In this document: positions 1 through 9,990 of the stretch, one piece after another
Layout: the number at the start of each line of letters is the position of its first letter
Position numbering within the stretch: the stretch's first letter is position 1
NCBI RefSeq assembly: GCF_002285435.1
Contig: NZ_NSBT01000024.1
Coordinates: 248,001 to 312,000, forward strand
Length of the DNA: 64,000 bases
DNA from: Actibacterium ureilyticum
GTDB lineage: Bacteria > Pseudomonadota > Alphaproteobacteria > Rhodobacterales > Rhodobacteraceae
Reading direction: 5' to 3'
Position numbers and translations under genes: made by a program
Notes under the pieces: generated by a model
Seen by the model: the letters and a program-made list of their open reading frames with translations, nothing else
What the model was told of the DNA's origin: nothing
Databases searched by the model: none

Positions 1-988
1 CGGCGGGACCGGCGGAAACCAGCGGCCAGGCATGCTCCAGCGGCAGACCCCGGTCGCCCAGCGCAAAGGCCGCGCGCAAGGGCGCGGGATAGTGGTAATC
101 CGACACCAGCGCATCGCCGATCCCGTCCAGGATCAGCTCGATGGCGCTGACATTGCCCGCGTGGCTGGCGCCGCGCATCACATTGGGCGCGCCCAGAATC
201 ACCGGATCGCCCGCGTCCTTTGCGGCCTGCGCGGCGTCGCGGGTTTCGGGAAACTCGGCAATCCGCACGCCCATTTCGCGGAAGCCCGCGCGAACCTCGG
301 GCGTGGCATCGTCGTGACTGCCCAGCAGAACGCCCTTGGCCAGCAACCGCTCCGACAGGGCGGCCAGCGCGGCGGGCACCTGGTCGCGGCGCGCATGCAT
401 GTCCTGCATCAGGGCCAGATGCGCCTCGGGGCTGCGGCGGGATTTCAGCGCCTGCCCGGTCAGGCGCGGCGGCTTCTTTCCGGCGGCCAGTGCATCATGC
501 GGCAGATGATCGTTATAGACGACATAGCCGATCCCGGCCCGGTCGATCAGCGCCTGCACCCGGTCGTAATCGTCCAGCATGTGGGTTTCGAACCGCAATT
601 GCAGCCGCATGTCGGTCAGCAGCCCGGGCCGCGCCACGGCCAGCGCGTCGACCATGCGCTCGGCGAAATCGGGGCGGCGCATCCCGCCCTCATAGGAATA
701 GAACTGCGCCAGAACGGCGGTGGTGATGCCCTGCGCGGCCAGTTCGGCATCCAGCGCGGCAAAGCCCGCGCCCAGATCGGTCATCGCGCCGCGCCGGGGC
801 GCCAGGTGGCGTTCGAACGCATCGCCATGCAGATCGACAATGCCCGGCAGGATCAGGCAGCCGGACAGATCGACCTGTCGCCCGCCACCGCCCGAAATCC
901 GACCACCGCCCATGGCGACGGGGCCGTCATCCCAGCCATCGGGGCGCAGCACGCGGGCGCCGGTCAGTTCCAGTTCTGGCAAATCCAT
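1..988 (-). CDS. phnM: Alpha-D-ribose 1-methylphosphonate 5-triphosphate diphosphatase PhnM, C-terminus cut by window edge
   Basis: Amidohydrolase-family enzyme of the C-P lyase phosphonate pathway. It removes pyrophosphate from ribose 1-methylphosphonate 5-triphosphate. The visible 329 residues start at an ATG on the minus strand at 988. They carry the metal-binding HGDAFERH segment (about residues 54-61), a GSHDDATPE segment in the middle, and near the edge the GDRGLPLEHAW motif typical of PhnM. Family members are usually about 380 residues, so roughly 50 are missing beyond position 1. The rest of a phn operon presumably lies to the left. The assignment rests on recognised family motifs. 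Confidence 0.88.
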   Translation of the reverse strand, partial: MDLPELELTGARVLRPDGWDDGPVAMGGGRISGGGGRQVDLSGCLILPGIVDLHGDAFERHLAPRRGAMTDLGAGFAALDAELAAQGITTAVLAQFYSYEGGMRRPDFAERMVDALAVARPGLLTDMRLQLRFETHMLDDYDRVQALIDRAGIGYVVYNDHLPHDALAAGKKPPRLTGQALKSRRSPEAHLALMQDMHARRDQVPAALAALSERLLAKGVLLGSHDDATPEVRAGFREMGVRIAEFPETRDAAQAAKDAGDPVILGAPNVMRGASHAGNVSAIELILDGIGDALVSDYHYPAPLRAAFALGDRGLPLEHAWPLVSAGPA

Positions 989-1032
989 AGGCCCCTATTG
1001 CCCGGCCCCGCGCGCAAAGAAAACCCCGCGTT

Positions 1033-1908
1033 TCAATAGTTCGCAAAGCTCGCACGAAGGTGATCGGCAGCGGCCTGTACCGGGGGCGCGGGATCGCCGG
1101 TGACGATCATGCCGCGCATGTATTCCGGCAGGGGCGGCAGGTTCAGATCGGCCCGCGCCATGACCACATCGCCCCCCAAAGCGGACCGCGGGATCGGCGC
1201 GATGGCCAGATCGGCCATGATCGCGGCCTTCTGCCCGGCCAGATGCGCGCTCAGGAACGCCACGCGGTATTCACGGCCCTGCGCCTCCAGCCCCTCGGTC
1301 GCGTATTTGCGCCAGACGCAGCCCTCCTCCCAGACCGAAATCGGGATCGGGTTCTGTTCGGCGGCCACCCCGCCCTTGCGCATGGCCCAGACCAGCTGTT
1401 CGGTAAAAAGCGGCTCGGCGCGGCTGTCGCCCGGCTGGCACGAGATCACGGCGATGTCGATCTGGCGCGCCCCGACCCGTTCGATCAGACGGCTTGTGCC
1501 ATCGACCACCACATTCACCACCACGCCCGGATGAGTGCAGGAAAACCGCTGCAATGCTTCGGTCAGGTGCCCTTCGACCGCGTCGTCGGGCGCGCCGATG
1601 CGCACCTCGCCCACCAGACCGGGGTCGATGAACTGGGCCATCAGGTCACGGTTCAGCGCCAGCATCCGACGCGCGTGTTCGACCACACGCTCGCCATCGG
1701 CGGTCAGCGCGACCGACCGGCTGTCGCGGATGAAAACGGGGCGGCCCAGCAGATCCTCCAGCCGCTTGACCTGCATCGACACGGCCGAGGGCGTGCGCAG
1801 AACCTGTGTGGCGGCGGCCGAGAAGCTGCCGCTGTCGGCGATGGCGATCAGGGTGCGCAACAGGTCCAGATCCAGCAGGGGCACCTGTGGGGTGGCATGA
1901 ACATTCAC
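1033..1908 (-). CDS. LysR-family transcriptional regulator
   Basis: Transcription factor with an N-terminal winged helix-turn-helix (about residues 14-70, with the typical GSFSAAA and TPSAVSMQVKRLE segments) followed by a periplasmic-binding-protein-like effector domain, 291 residues in all. I chose the GTG at 1908 because LysR proteins begin about 10-15 residues before the LDLLRTLIAI helix. The open frame continues upstream to 2397, but that stretch is antisense to the DUF1127 gene and does not look like protein. The gene ends 45 nt before phnM starts, on the same strand, so it may be expressed with it. The effector is unknown. Confidence 0.85.
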   Translation of the reverse strand: MNVHATPQVPLLDLDLLRTLIAIADSGSFSAAATQVLRTPSAVSMQVKRLEDLLGRPVFIRDSRSVALTADGERVVEHARRMLALNRDLMAQFIDPGLVGEVRIGAPDDAVEGHLTEALQRFSCTHPGVVVNVVVDGTSRLIERVGARQIDIAVISCQPGDSRAEPLFTEQLVWAMRKGGVAAEQNPIPISVWEEGCVWRKYATEGLEAQGREYRVAFLSAHLAGQKAAIMADLAIAPIPRSALGGDVVMARADLNLPPLPEYMRGMIVTGDPAPPVQAAADHLRASFANY

Positions 1909-2019
1909 GGATCCGCACCTTTCAATATTAATGAACGATAGATGCAAATCTATTCGTTTGATTGAACTCAGGCAAGCCCTCATCTTGGCATCAGATGCAC
2001 ACAGCCAAGGAGACACCCG

Positions 2020-2292
2020 ATGTTCCATCTGACCCGCGATATGTTTTTCCTGACCCCGACACGTCCGCGCGCCGCACGTATCGGCGATCTGGTCGATACC
2101 CTGCGGCGGCGGCTCCGCGCCCGCGCACAACACCGCCAGAACCGCGCCGCGTTCCGCAACCTTCTGTCCAAGGACGACGCGATCCTGCGCGATATCGGTG
2201 TCACCCGCGCCGATGTCGAACGCGCCGCCGGCCTGCCGCTGTCGCAAAACGCCGCGCAAGAGCTGCGCCGCATGGCCTTGCACAGCCACTGA
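2020..2292 (+). CDS. DUF1127 small protein (YjiS-like)
   Basis: A 90-residue protein whose C-terminal half (FRNLLSKDDAILRDIGVTR) is a DUF1127 domain, an arginine-rich helical motif common in small alphaproteobacterial proteins. Some members of the family have been tied to RNA binding and to phosphate or carbon metabolism, but no function can be read here. The N-terminus has several basic residues and no membrane segment. It is divergent from the LysR gene and is followed by a strong hairpin terminator, so it is a one-gene transcription unit. Confidence 0.85.
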   Translation: MFHLTRDMFFLTPTRPRAARIGDLVDTLRRRLRARAQHRQNRAAFRNLLSKDDAILRDIGVTRADVERAAGLPLSQNAAQELRRMALHSH

Positions 2293-2320
2293 TGCCGCAC
2301 GGATACCTTTTCCCCTGACT

Positions 2321-2348
2321 GGCCCGCCAAATGGCGGGTCTTTTTTTT
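2321..2348 (+). terminator. Rho-independent terminator after the DUF1127 gene
   Basis: The arms GGCCCGCC and GGCGGGTC are separated by AAAT and followed directly by eight T residues. It lies 29 nt past the stop codon. Confidence 0.9.
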
Positions 2349-2417
2349 GCGCCGCCGCCATTGAAACGGGTTTCGCCGCACATATAGTTAGCATCATAAC
2401 TAAATACGGAGCCCCCC

Positions 2418-2708
2418 ATGACCCTCAGCGTTTTTGCCACCATCACGCCGAAACCGGAATTTCGCGATCAGGTTGAAGCCTCGCTCAAGTCGATCCTTGC
2501 GCCCACCCGCGAAGAGCCCGGATGCCACCGGTTCGAATTGCACGCCGGGAACGACGGCGATGCGAACCTTTACCTGGTCGAAACCTGGCAGGACGAGGCC
2601 GCGTTGCAGGCCCATTATGCCGAACCCTATATTACCAGCGTTTTCGCCAGCTATGGCGACTGGCTGGCCCACCCGCCCGCGGTGATCAAGATGACGCCGG
2701 TGGCCTGA
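2418..2708 (+). CDS. Antibiotic biosynthesis monooxygenase (ABM) domain protein, YgiN-like
   Basis: A 96-residue single-domain protein of the ABM dimeric ferredoxin-like fold. It matches the family with a short N-terminal strand, the ..EPGCHRFELH.. segment, the LVETWQDEAALQAHYAEPY segment and a C-terminal strand. Relatives oxidise quinols or detoxify reactive aromatics without a cofactor. It is the first gene of a tight three-gene unit with a MarR regulator and an SDR reductase, an arrangement that suggests a small redox or electrophile stress response. The substrate is unknown. Confidence 0.8.
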   Translation: MTLSVFATITPKPEFRDQVEASLKSILAPTREEPGCHRFELHAGNDGDANLYLVETWQDEAALQAHYAEPYITSVFASYGDWLAHPPAVIKMTPVA

Positions 2709-3169
2709 TGTTCTTCCTCAAGGACCTGCCGACGCGCCAGATGATCGACGGCTATGCTGCGACCTATGACCATGTCGATCCAGACCAGACCAATGCCGCG
2801 CTGCACCTGTTGCGCGATGCCAGCCTGCTGATCCGGCGGATCGAGAAATACCTGGCCCAACACGACCTGTCGCAGACGCAGTTCCTGATCCTGATGATCC
2901 TGCACCGGGACAAGACGCGCGACCATCACCTGGCGGCCGAAATCGCCCAGAAGATGGATGTGTCGAAACCCGTGCTCAGCACCGCGATGAAATCGCTGCT
3001 GCGCAAGGGGCTGATCGCCTATGGCGACAAGATCGACGATGCCCGCGCCAAGCCGGTGCAGATCACACCAAAGGGGGCCGCCGCGCTGGAGCGGCTGCTG
3101 CCCGACTATTTTCGCATTCTGCAATCCGACCCCGGCGATGCCGGACAAGACACGAAGGAAAGACCATGA
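2708..3169 (+). CDS. MarR-family transcriptional regulator
   Basis: A 153-residue winged-helix regulator. The DNA-binding core runs from about residue 40 to 115, with LSQTQFLILMILHRD, then the recognition-helix region MDVSKPVLSTAMKSLLRKGLI, then the wing. The ATG at 2708 overlaps the stop codon of the ABM gene (TGATG). Its own end overlaps the following SDR gene by ATGA, so the three genes form a translationally coupled operon. MarR proteins usually repress their own operon until a small ligand or oxidant releases them. No operator palindrome was identified by eye. Confidence 0.85.
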   Translation: MFFLKDLPTRQMIDGYAATYDHVDPDQTNAALHLLRDASLLIRRIEKYLAQHDLSQTQFLILMILHRDKTRDHHLAAEIAQKMDVSKPVLSTAMKSLLRKGLIAYGDKIDDARAKPVQITPKGAAALERLLPDYFRILQSDPGDAGQDTKERP

Positions 3170-4038
3170 CGACCAAGACCGTACTTCTGACCGGCGCCAG
3201 CCGTGGCATCGGTTACCTGACCGCCCAGACCCTGGCCGAGGCCGGGCACCGCGTTTACGCCGGGATGCGCGAACTGGCCGGGCGCAACGCCGAGACCGCC
3301 GCCACGCTGTCGCAATGGGCGGCGGAGCGGGGGCTGGAGCTGATCCCGGTGGATCTGGACGTGACCGACGATGGCGCGGTGCAATCCGCCGTGTCGATGA
3401 TCGAGGCACGCCAGCCGATCGACGTGCTGATCAACAATGCCGGCGTCATGCCCGTGGGGTTGACCGAGGCCTTTACCCCCGCCGACGCCCAGCGCTGTTT
3501 CGAGGTCAACGTGCTGGGCGCGATGCGCTGCACGCGCGCCGTTCTGCCCTTCATGCGGGGGCGCCGGGCCGGGCAGCTTATCCACCTCAGCTCGACAGCC
3601 GGGCGGGTCGCGATCCCCTATTTCGGGCTGTACTGCGCCAGCAAATGGGCGCTCGAAGGCTATGCGGAATCGCTGCACTATGAAATCGAGGGGCTGGGCA
3701 TCCGAACCACCATCGTCGAACCCGGCGGGCACCGGACCGATCTGGTCGACAACCCGCCCGCACCGGGCGATCAGAACTGCCTGAACAGCTATGACGGTAT
3801 GGCCGACGGGCGCGACAACCTGCTGCAGATGTTCCACAGCCTGTTCGACCGGGGCGAAGAGATCAACGATGCCGCCAACGTGGCCCGCCGCATCGCCGAT
3901 CTGGTGGCCAGCGACGGCCCAGCGCCGCTGCGCGCGCCGGTGGGCGACGATATGGGGCTGCTGCGCATCAACGCGGGCACCGAGGAACCCCAGCGCGACC
4001 TGATCACCGCGCTGCGCCCGATGATCCCGGCGGCCTGA
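3166..4038 (+). CDS. Short-chain dehydrogenase/reductase (SDR)
   Basis: A 290-residue NAD(P)-dependent oxidoreductase. It has the classical SDR marks: TGASRGIG (residues 9-16), NNAG near 90, a catalytic Ser near 142, and YCASK with Tyr near 156 and Lys near 160. The C-terminal extension of about 40 residues is longer than in 250-residue classical SDRs. It is the last gene of the ABM-MarR-SDR operon. The substrate cannot be inferred. A bidirectional terminator follows and separates it from groEL, which converges on it. Confidence 0.85.
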   Translation: MTTKTVLLTGASRGIGYLTAQTLAEAGHRVYAGMRELAGRNAETAATLSQWAAERGLELIPVDLDVTDDGAVQSAVSMIEARQPIDVLINNAGVMPVGLTEAFTPADAQRCFEVNVLGAMRCTRAVLPFMRGRRAGQLIHLSSTAGRVAIPYFGLYCASKWALEGYAESLHYEIEGLGIRTTIVEPGGHRTDLVDNPPAPGDQNCLNSYDGMADGRDNLLQMFHSLFDRGEEINDAANVARRIADLVASDGPAPLRAPVGDDMGLLRINAGTEEPQRDLITALRPMIPAA

Positions 4039-4056
4039 TCCTGATCCCGCAAAAGC

Positions 4057-4087
4057 AAAAGGGCCCGCATCGCTGCGGGCCCTTCGT
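4057..4087. terminator. Bidirectional terminator between the SDR gene and groEL
   Basis: A nine-base-pair stem, GGGCCCGCA with TGCGGGCCC, and a TCGC loop lie between two convergent genes. An A-rich run sits on the left side, giving a T-tract for the minus-strand groEL transcript, and CTTCGTT sits on the right. Confidence 0.85.
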
Positions 4088-4109
4088 TGGTCGATAAGAC
4101 CGGGATGGC

Positions 4110-5765
<1,656 letters not shown>

Positions 5766-5795
5766 CTAAATGGAAAATTGGGATTGATCGGCGAC

Positions 5796-6083
5796 TTAGG
5801 CGATGATGCCCATGATGTCGGATTCTTTCATGATCAGCAGCTCTTTGCCGTCGACCGTGACTTCGGTGCCGGACCACTTGCCGAACAGGATCTTGTCGCC
5901 TGCCTTGACATCCATGGCGATCCGGTCGCCATCTTCGTCCTTTGCACCCGCGCCAACGGCGACAACGATGCCTTCGGCGGGTTTTTCTTTTGCGCTGTCG
6001 GGGATGATCAGGCCACCGGCGGTTTTCTCGTCGCTTTCGACACGTTCGACCAGGACCCGGTCGTGCAGCGGAGTAAATGCCAT
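5796..6083 (-). CDS. groES: Co-chaperonin GroES (Cpn10)
   Basis: The 95-residue lid of the GroEL cage, starting [16 protein letters not shown]. It contains the [15 protein letters not shown] mobile-loop region and the [12 protein letters not shown]-terminal part. I chose the ATG at 6083 over one five codons upstream because GGAG sits about nine bases before it and the homologues begin there. It is first in the groES-groEL operon. Confidence 0.97.
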   Translation of the reverse strand: MAFTPLHDRVLVERVESDEKTAGGLIIPDSAKEKPAEGIVVAVGAGAKDEDGDRIAMDVKAGDKILFGKWSGTEVTVDGKELLIMKESDIMGIIA

Positions 6084-6117
6084 TTTGGAACGCTCCATCG
6101 TTCGAGGTTTTCATTTA

Positions 6118-6144
6118 TTAGCACTCACCTCCTTCGAGTGCTAA
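6118..6144 (-). promoter_or_regulatory. CIRCE element (HrcA operator)
   Basis: The inverted repeat TTAGCACTC, nine bases, GAGTGCTAA is an exact match to the CIRCE consensus. It lies between the groES promoter and start codon and covers roughly the first transcribed bases. HrcA binds such sites and represses groESL until heat shock. Confidence 0.96.
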
Positions 6145-6151
6145 CGCATCG

Positions 6152-6180
6152 TAGCTAAGGTTGTGACTTTCCAGAGTCAA
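6152..6180 (-). promoter_or_regulatory. Probable housekeeping-sigma promoter of groESL
   Basis: On the minus strand TTGACT (6180-6175) and TAGCTA (6157-6152) are separated by exactly 17 bases. The CIRCE element begins seven bases further downstream, the normal geometry for HrcA-repressed groE promoters. The -10 hexamer is a weak match. Confidence 0.7.
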
Positions 6181-6198
6181 CGGATTTTCCGGGAAAAT

Positions 6199-6888
6199 TC
6201 ACCCCTTGGCGGGATCGGGCAGCGCGTCGTGATACTGCGCCAGGGCCTGCGCGCCCTTGGGGGTCAACTGATAGATACCGGTTTCCACCCGCTCGAACCA
6301 GCCGTAATGATCGTCGCGCATGATCTGCGTGGCCCGCCCCACCCCCGTGGCCCGCGCCACCAGCGCGCCCCTGGTCGGGCCCTGCGCGAACAGGTGCCGC
6401 GCACAGCACAGCGCGTCCTGACGATAGGCCGTGACCAGCCCCACCCGCGTCGCCCCGCCGGTATTGGGGTCGCCCACCCGCCGGGCGAATTCGCGCAATA
6501 GCCGCTGCTGGCGCCGGGGCGATTTGCGCGGCGTAAAGGGCGCGGGGTCCAGATGCGGCTCGACCAGCCCGTCGCGCAGCCGTACGGTCAACAGCCCCAG
6601 CCCCAATCGCCGGCACAGCGCGACATTGTCGGTCAGCGCCTTGCCGAACCGCCGGCCCTGCCCGCGCGGCACCGCCAGATAGACCAGATCGGTGACCGCC
6701 TGCCGCGCGACGCCCTGGTGAAACAGGCTCAGGCTGAACCCGGTCTTCAGCTCGACGATCACCGGCGCTTCGCCCTCCCGGCAGGCCACCACGTCAGCCG
6801 CGCCGATCTCGGCCTTGACCTCGTATCCCTGGCCTTCCAGAAACGCCTTTACCGGCGGATAAAGATCGGTTTCCTTCGGCCCGGACAT
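6199..6888 (-). CDS. DUF2161 family protein with PD-(D/E)XK nuclease-like core
   Basis: A 229-residue protein. The N-terminal half has a glutamate/aspartate/ELK arrangement (ETDLYPPVKAFLEGQGY, then GAADVVA, then VIVELKTG) resembling the catalytic core of PD-(D/E)XK enzymes. The C-terminal half looks like a winged helix (GWFERVETGIYQLTPKGAQAL). Databases commonly label such proteins DUF2161 'putative phosphodiesterase', and the biological role is not known to me. The start at the ATG at 6888 is preferred because the 16 codons upstream encode an arginine-rich run not expected in the protein. It lies between groES and ppaC as a separate minus-strand gene. Confidence 0.75.
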   Translation of the reverse strand: MSGPKETDLYPPVKAFLEGQGYEVKAEIGAADVVACREGEAPVIVELKTGFSLSLFHQGVARQAVTDLVYLAVPRGQGRRFGKALTDNVALCRRLGLGLLTVRLRDGLVEPHLDPAPFTPRKSPRRQQRLLREFARRVGDPNTGGATRVGLVTAYRQDALCCARHLFAQGPTRGALVARATGVGRATQIMRDDHYGWFERVETGIYQLTPKGAQALAQYHDALPDPAKG

Positions 6889-6990
6889 CCCCTGCCTTCT
6901 CCTTCTTCTGCGATGCGGCAACCGCCCCCGTGACAAGCCCGCGCGCCCGCCCTATAACGGCGCCGAAATTCATCTTATCCGGACAGTGAC

Positions 6991-7911
6991 ATGACCATCA
7001 AAGTATTCGGCCACAAATCCCCCGACACCGATTCCACCGGCTCGCCCATCATCTGGGCCTGGTACCTGACCGAGGTGCGCGGCACCCCCGCCGAAGCCAA
7101 GCTGCTGGGCGAACCCAACACCGAGGCCGCCTTCGTGCTGGAAAAATGGGGTTTCGACAAGCCTCAGATCATTTCGACTGTCACCGCCGAGGATGACGTT
7201 GTCATCGTCGACACCAACAACCCTGCCGAACTGCCCGACGCGATCAACGACGCCAACGTGATCCAGATCATCGACCACCACAAGCTGACCGGCGGGCTGG
7301 AAACCAACGGTCCGATCGACATCACCATCAAGCCTTTGGCCTGTACCGCGACCATCATGTACAACCTGATGGGCGACAACGCGGCCAAGATGCCCGAAAA
7401 CATCAAGGGCGCGATGCTGTCCTGCATCCTGTCGGACACGCTGGAATTCCGCAGCCCCACCACCACCGATCAGGACAAGGATCTGGCCGAAAAGCTGGCC
7501 GCTGACCTGGGCGTCGACCTGACCGCCTATGCCACCGAGATGTTCGCCGCGAAATCCGATGTCTCGGCCTTTTCGGACGCAGAGCTGATCCGCATGGACA
7601 GCAAGGAATACGCCGTGGGCGACACCAAGTTCCGCGTCAGCGTGCTGGAAACCACCGCGCCGGAAATCCCGCTGGGCCGCAAGGACAGCCTGATCGCGTC
7701 GATGGCCGATGTCGCCAAGGAAGACGGCGTGGACGAGGTGCTGCTGTTCGTCGTGGACATCCTGAAGGAAGAATCCACCCTGCTGATCCCCAGCGACCTG
7801 GTGAAGAGCGTGGCCGAGAAATCCTTTGGCGCCACCGTCACCGGCGACAGCGTCGTTCTGCCCGGCATCATGAGCCGCAAGAAACAGATCATCCCGAACC
7901 TCAAGGTCTGA
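6991..7911 (+). CDS. ppaC: Manganese-dependent inorganic pyrophosphatase (family II)
   Basis: Cytoplasmic enzyme hydrolysing pyrophosphate to two phosphates. Its 306 residues are the normal length for family II pyrophosphatases of the DHH superfamily. Visible motifs are GHKSPDTDS near the N-terminus (metal ligands His and Asp), IIDHHK (DHH motif near residue 96), and the C-terminal SRKKQIIP segment that binds pyrophosphate. It is monocistronic, ending at a hairpin terminator. Confidence 0.95.
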   Translation: MTIKVFGHKSPDTDSTGSPIIWAWYLTEVRGTPAEAKLLGEPNTEAAFVLEKWGFDKPQIISTVTAEDDVVIVDTNNPAELPDAINDANVIQIIDHHKLTGGLETNGPIDITIKPLACTATIMYNLMGDNAAKMPENIKGAMLSCILSDTLEFRSPTTTDQDKDLAEKLAADLGVDLTAYATEMFAAKSDVSAFSDAELIRMDSKEYAVGDTKFRVSVLETTAPEIPLGRKDSLIASMADVAKEDGVDEVLLFVVDILKEESTLLIPSDLVKSVAEKSFGATVTGDSVVLPGIMSRKKQIIPNLKV

Positions 7912-7937
7912 CCGGACCGACATAACGGATCGGGTTT

Positions 7938-7967
7938 GGGGCGCCTTCGGGCGCCCTTTGCCGTTTT
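7938..7967 (+). terminator. Rho-independent terminator after ppaC
   Basis: The hairpin GGGCGCC/GGCGCCC with a short TTC-type loop is followed by TTTGCCG and a run of seven T residues. Confidence 0.85.
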
Positions 7968-8099
7968 TTTACCCCCCTCTTTTTCCCGCACCCTGCCATT
8001 TTGGATCAGTTTTCGCATTTGGGGCGCGGAATCGCTTGATCGGCGCAAAATTCGCTCTCTAGTCTTTTCGGATAGTTTATTGATTTGCTTCGGGCTGAG

Positions 8100-9680
8100 A
8101 TGATTATTGACTCTGGCGTGCTCTCGCAGGGCACGGAACTCCAATGCGATCTGTGTATTGTCGGCGGCGGTGCCGCCGGGATTTCGATCGCGCTTGAAAT
8201 GATCGGCACGGGGCTTGACGTCGTGCTGCTGGAAGCCGGCTTCATCGGCTTCGACGACAGGGCGCAGTCGCTTTATGACGGTCCCAATCTGGGCATCGAC
8301 TCCACCGCGCTGGTCGACTCGCGCCTGCGGATGCTGGGCGGTTCGACCAATCACTGGGCGGGCAATTCCATGCCGCTGGAGCCCATCGATTTCGAGGAAC
8401 GCCCCGGCATCCCCCATTCCGGCTGGCCGATCACGCGACAGGATCTGGACCCCTATTACCTGCGCGCGCAGGCACGGGTCGAAACCCCGTCGGACGGGCT
8501 TTATGACACACCGGAAAACGCCGCGCGGCTGGATTTCAACAAGATCGATTTCGACCCGGCGAAACTGGAATCCTTCATCTTCGCCGAAAGCCCGCCGACC
8601 GCCTTCGGCTATGTTTACGAGGACCAGCTGAGGGCCGCGCAGAATGTGCGCGTCATACTGAACGCCTCCGCGCTCGAAGTCGCGACCAACGACACCGCGT
8701 CCGAGGTGACGGGCATCCGCGCCTCGGGCCTGGATGGCCCTGAATTCCGGGTGACGGCCAGGAAATACATCCTGGCTGCGGGCGGGATCGAAATCCCCCG
8801 GCTTCTGCTTTTGTCGAACGCGGTTCAGACGGCGGGCTTGGGCAATGGCAATGACCTGGTGGGGCGGTTCTTCATGGACCATGCCTCGATACGGCCGCCG
8901 ATGACCGTGCTGCTGCCGGACAAGGGCGCGCATCTGCGCCCCTATATCGACAGTACCGAGGTCGAAGGCGGCTATCTGCGCGGGGCGATCCGCGCCTCGG
9001 CCGATATCTTGCGCAAGGAACAGCTGCCGAATTTCCTGTTCTTCACCTTCGTGAACCCCCAGCGCTCCCCCGGCAAGATCGCCATGCTGCGGCTGAAGCA
9101 GGCGCTGCAGGGGCGCGAAATCGACCATCTGGGCATGCATCTGCAAAATGTGCTGACCGACATGGATGGCGCGACCAACGCGCTTTTCCAGAATGTCAGG
9201 GGCGACAAGCAGGATCTGATCGACCGCAACTGGTTCGAACCCTGGCTGGTGGTGGAATCCATTCCCGAACCCGACAGCCGCGTGGTGCTGATCGACGAGC
9301 GAGACGATATCTTTGGCCAGCGCCGCTGCGGGCTGGACTGGCGTTTCCACGAGGGCACCCTGCCCAGCTATCGCCGCGCGACCGAGATCCTGGCCGAGGA
9401 GATGGGCCGCCTGGGCTATGGCCGGGTCTGGAGCCAGATCCTGCGCGATGACAGCGAATGGCCCGGCCCGATCTGGCACGGCAAACACCATTGCGGCACG
9501 ACACGGATGTCGAACGACCCCAGGACCGGGGTGGTCGACGCGAATTGCAAGGCTCACGGGATATCGAACCTTTATATTTCCAGCAGCTCGGTCTTTCCCA
9601 CCCACGGCGCCGCCACGCCCACATTGACGATCACGGCCATGGCGATCCGCCTGGCCGATCATTTGAAGGAGGCAATGTGA
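8100..9680 (+). CDS. GMC-family FAD oxidoreductase
   Basis: A 526-residue flavoprotein of the glucose-methanol-choline oxidoreductase family. The FAD-binding CIVGGGAAGI motif is at residues 19-28. GGSTNHWAG follows near residue 85, and the C-terminal substrate domain has HHCGTTRMS near 464 and FPTHGAATPTLTITAM near 500. No N-terminal signal peptide is visible. Starts at ATG 8100 or TTG 8085 are both possible. It overlaps by one base with a small gene whose product carries a Tat-type signal, suggesting co-export as a complex. Alcohol or sugar substrates are typical of the family, but the actual substrate is unknown. Confidence 0.85.
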   Translation: MIIDSGVLSQGTELQCDLCIVGGGAAGISIALEMIGTGLDVVLLEAGFIGFDDRAQSLYDGPNLGIDSTALVDSRLRMLGGSTNHWAGNSMPLEPIDFEERPGIPHSGWPITRQDLDPYYLRAQARVETPSDGLYDTPENAARLDFNKIDFDPAKLESFIFAESPPTAFGYVYEDQLRAAQNVRVILNASALEVATNDTASEVTGIRASGLDGPEFRVTARKYILAAGGIEIPRLLLLSNAVQTAGLGNGNDLVGRFFMDHASIRPPMTVLLPDKGAHLRPYIDSTEVEGGYLRGAIRASADILRKEQLPNFLFFTFVNPQRSPGKIAMLRLKQALQGREIDHLGMHLQNVLTDMDGATNALFQNVRGDKQDLIDRNWFEPWLVVESIPEPDSRVVLIDERDDIFGQRRCGLDWRFHEGTLPSYRRATEILAEEMGRLGYGRVWSQILRDDSEWPGPIWHGKHHCGTTRMSNDPRTGVVDANCKAHGISNLYISSSSVFPTHGAATPTLTITAMAIRLADHLKEAM

Positions 9681-9988
9681 TGACTCTGTCCCTGTCCCGG
9701 CGCGAGGCGCTGGCCGGTGCCGCATCGGCGCTGCTGGCCGGATGGCCCGCATCCGCCACCGCCGCCCCGTTCACCGCGCTGGAAAGCGCCGCAGCGATCG
9801 GACGCGCCGCACTGGCCGCCGGGGTCCGCCCCCTGTCCGCCGCCCAGGCCGCCCGCCGGATCCGCGACCTGCCCGCGCGCAGCCGTCAGGATTTCGCACG
9901 CGGGCGCACCGTGATCGTCGATGGCTGGATGCTGGCCCGGACCGAGGCGCGGTTTTTCGCCCATATCGCCCAGACCGCGGGGTCGTGA
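9680..9988 (+). CDS. Small exported protein with Tat-type signal, partner of the GMC oxidoreductase
   Basis: A 102-residue protein. The N-terminus LSLSRREALAGAASALLAG followed by ATAAPF fits a twin-arginine signal peptide with cleavage near residue 30. The mature part is about 70 residues and ends DGWMLARTEARFFAHIAQ, a segment I associate with small proteins encoded beside GMC oxidoreductases, though that is from memory only. The ATG overlaps the GMC stop codon, so translation is coupled. A role as maturation or export partner of the flavoprotein is inference. Confidence 0.6.
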   Translation: MTLSLSRREALAGAASALLAGWPASATAAPFTALESAAAIGRAALAAGVRPLSAAQAARRIRDLPARSRQDFARGRTVIVDGWMLARTEARFFAHIAQTAGS

Positions 9989-9990
9989 CG

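Noticed and set aside
1909-2397. N-terminal extension of the LysR gene
   Set aside because: It would run through the DUF1127 gene and its promoter and precede the HTH by about 160 residues. LysR proteins begin next to the HTH.
7527-9752. A 741-codon minus-strand open frame across ppaC and the GMC gene
   Set aside because: It spans two well-supported genes and a terminator on the other strand, and its sequence is low-complexity Arg/Gln/Gly/Ala-rich.
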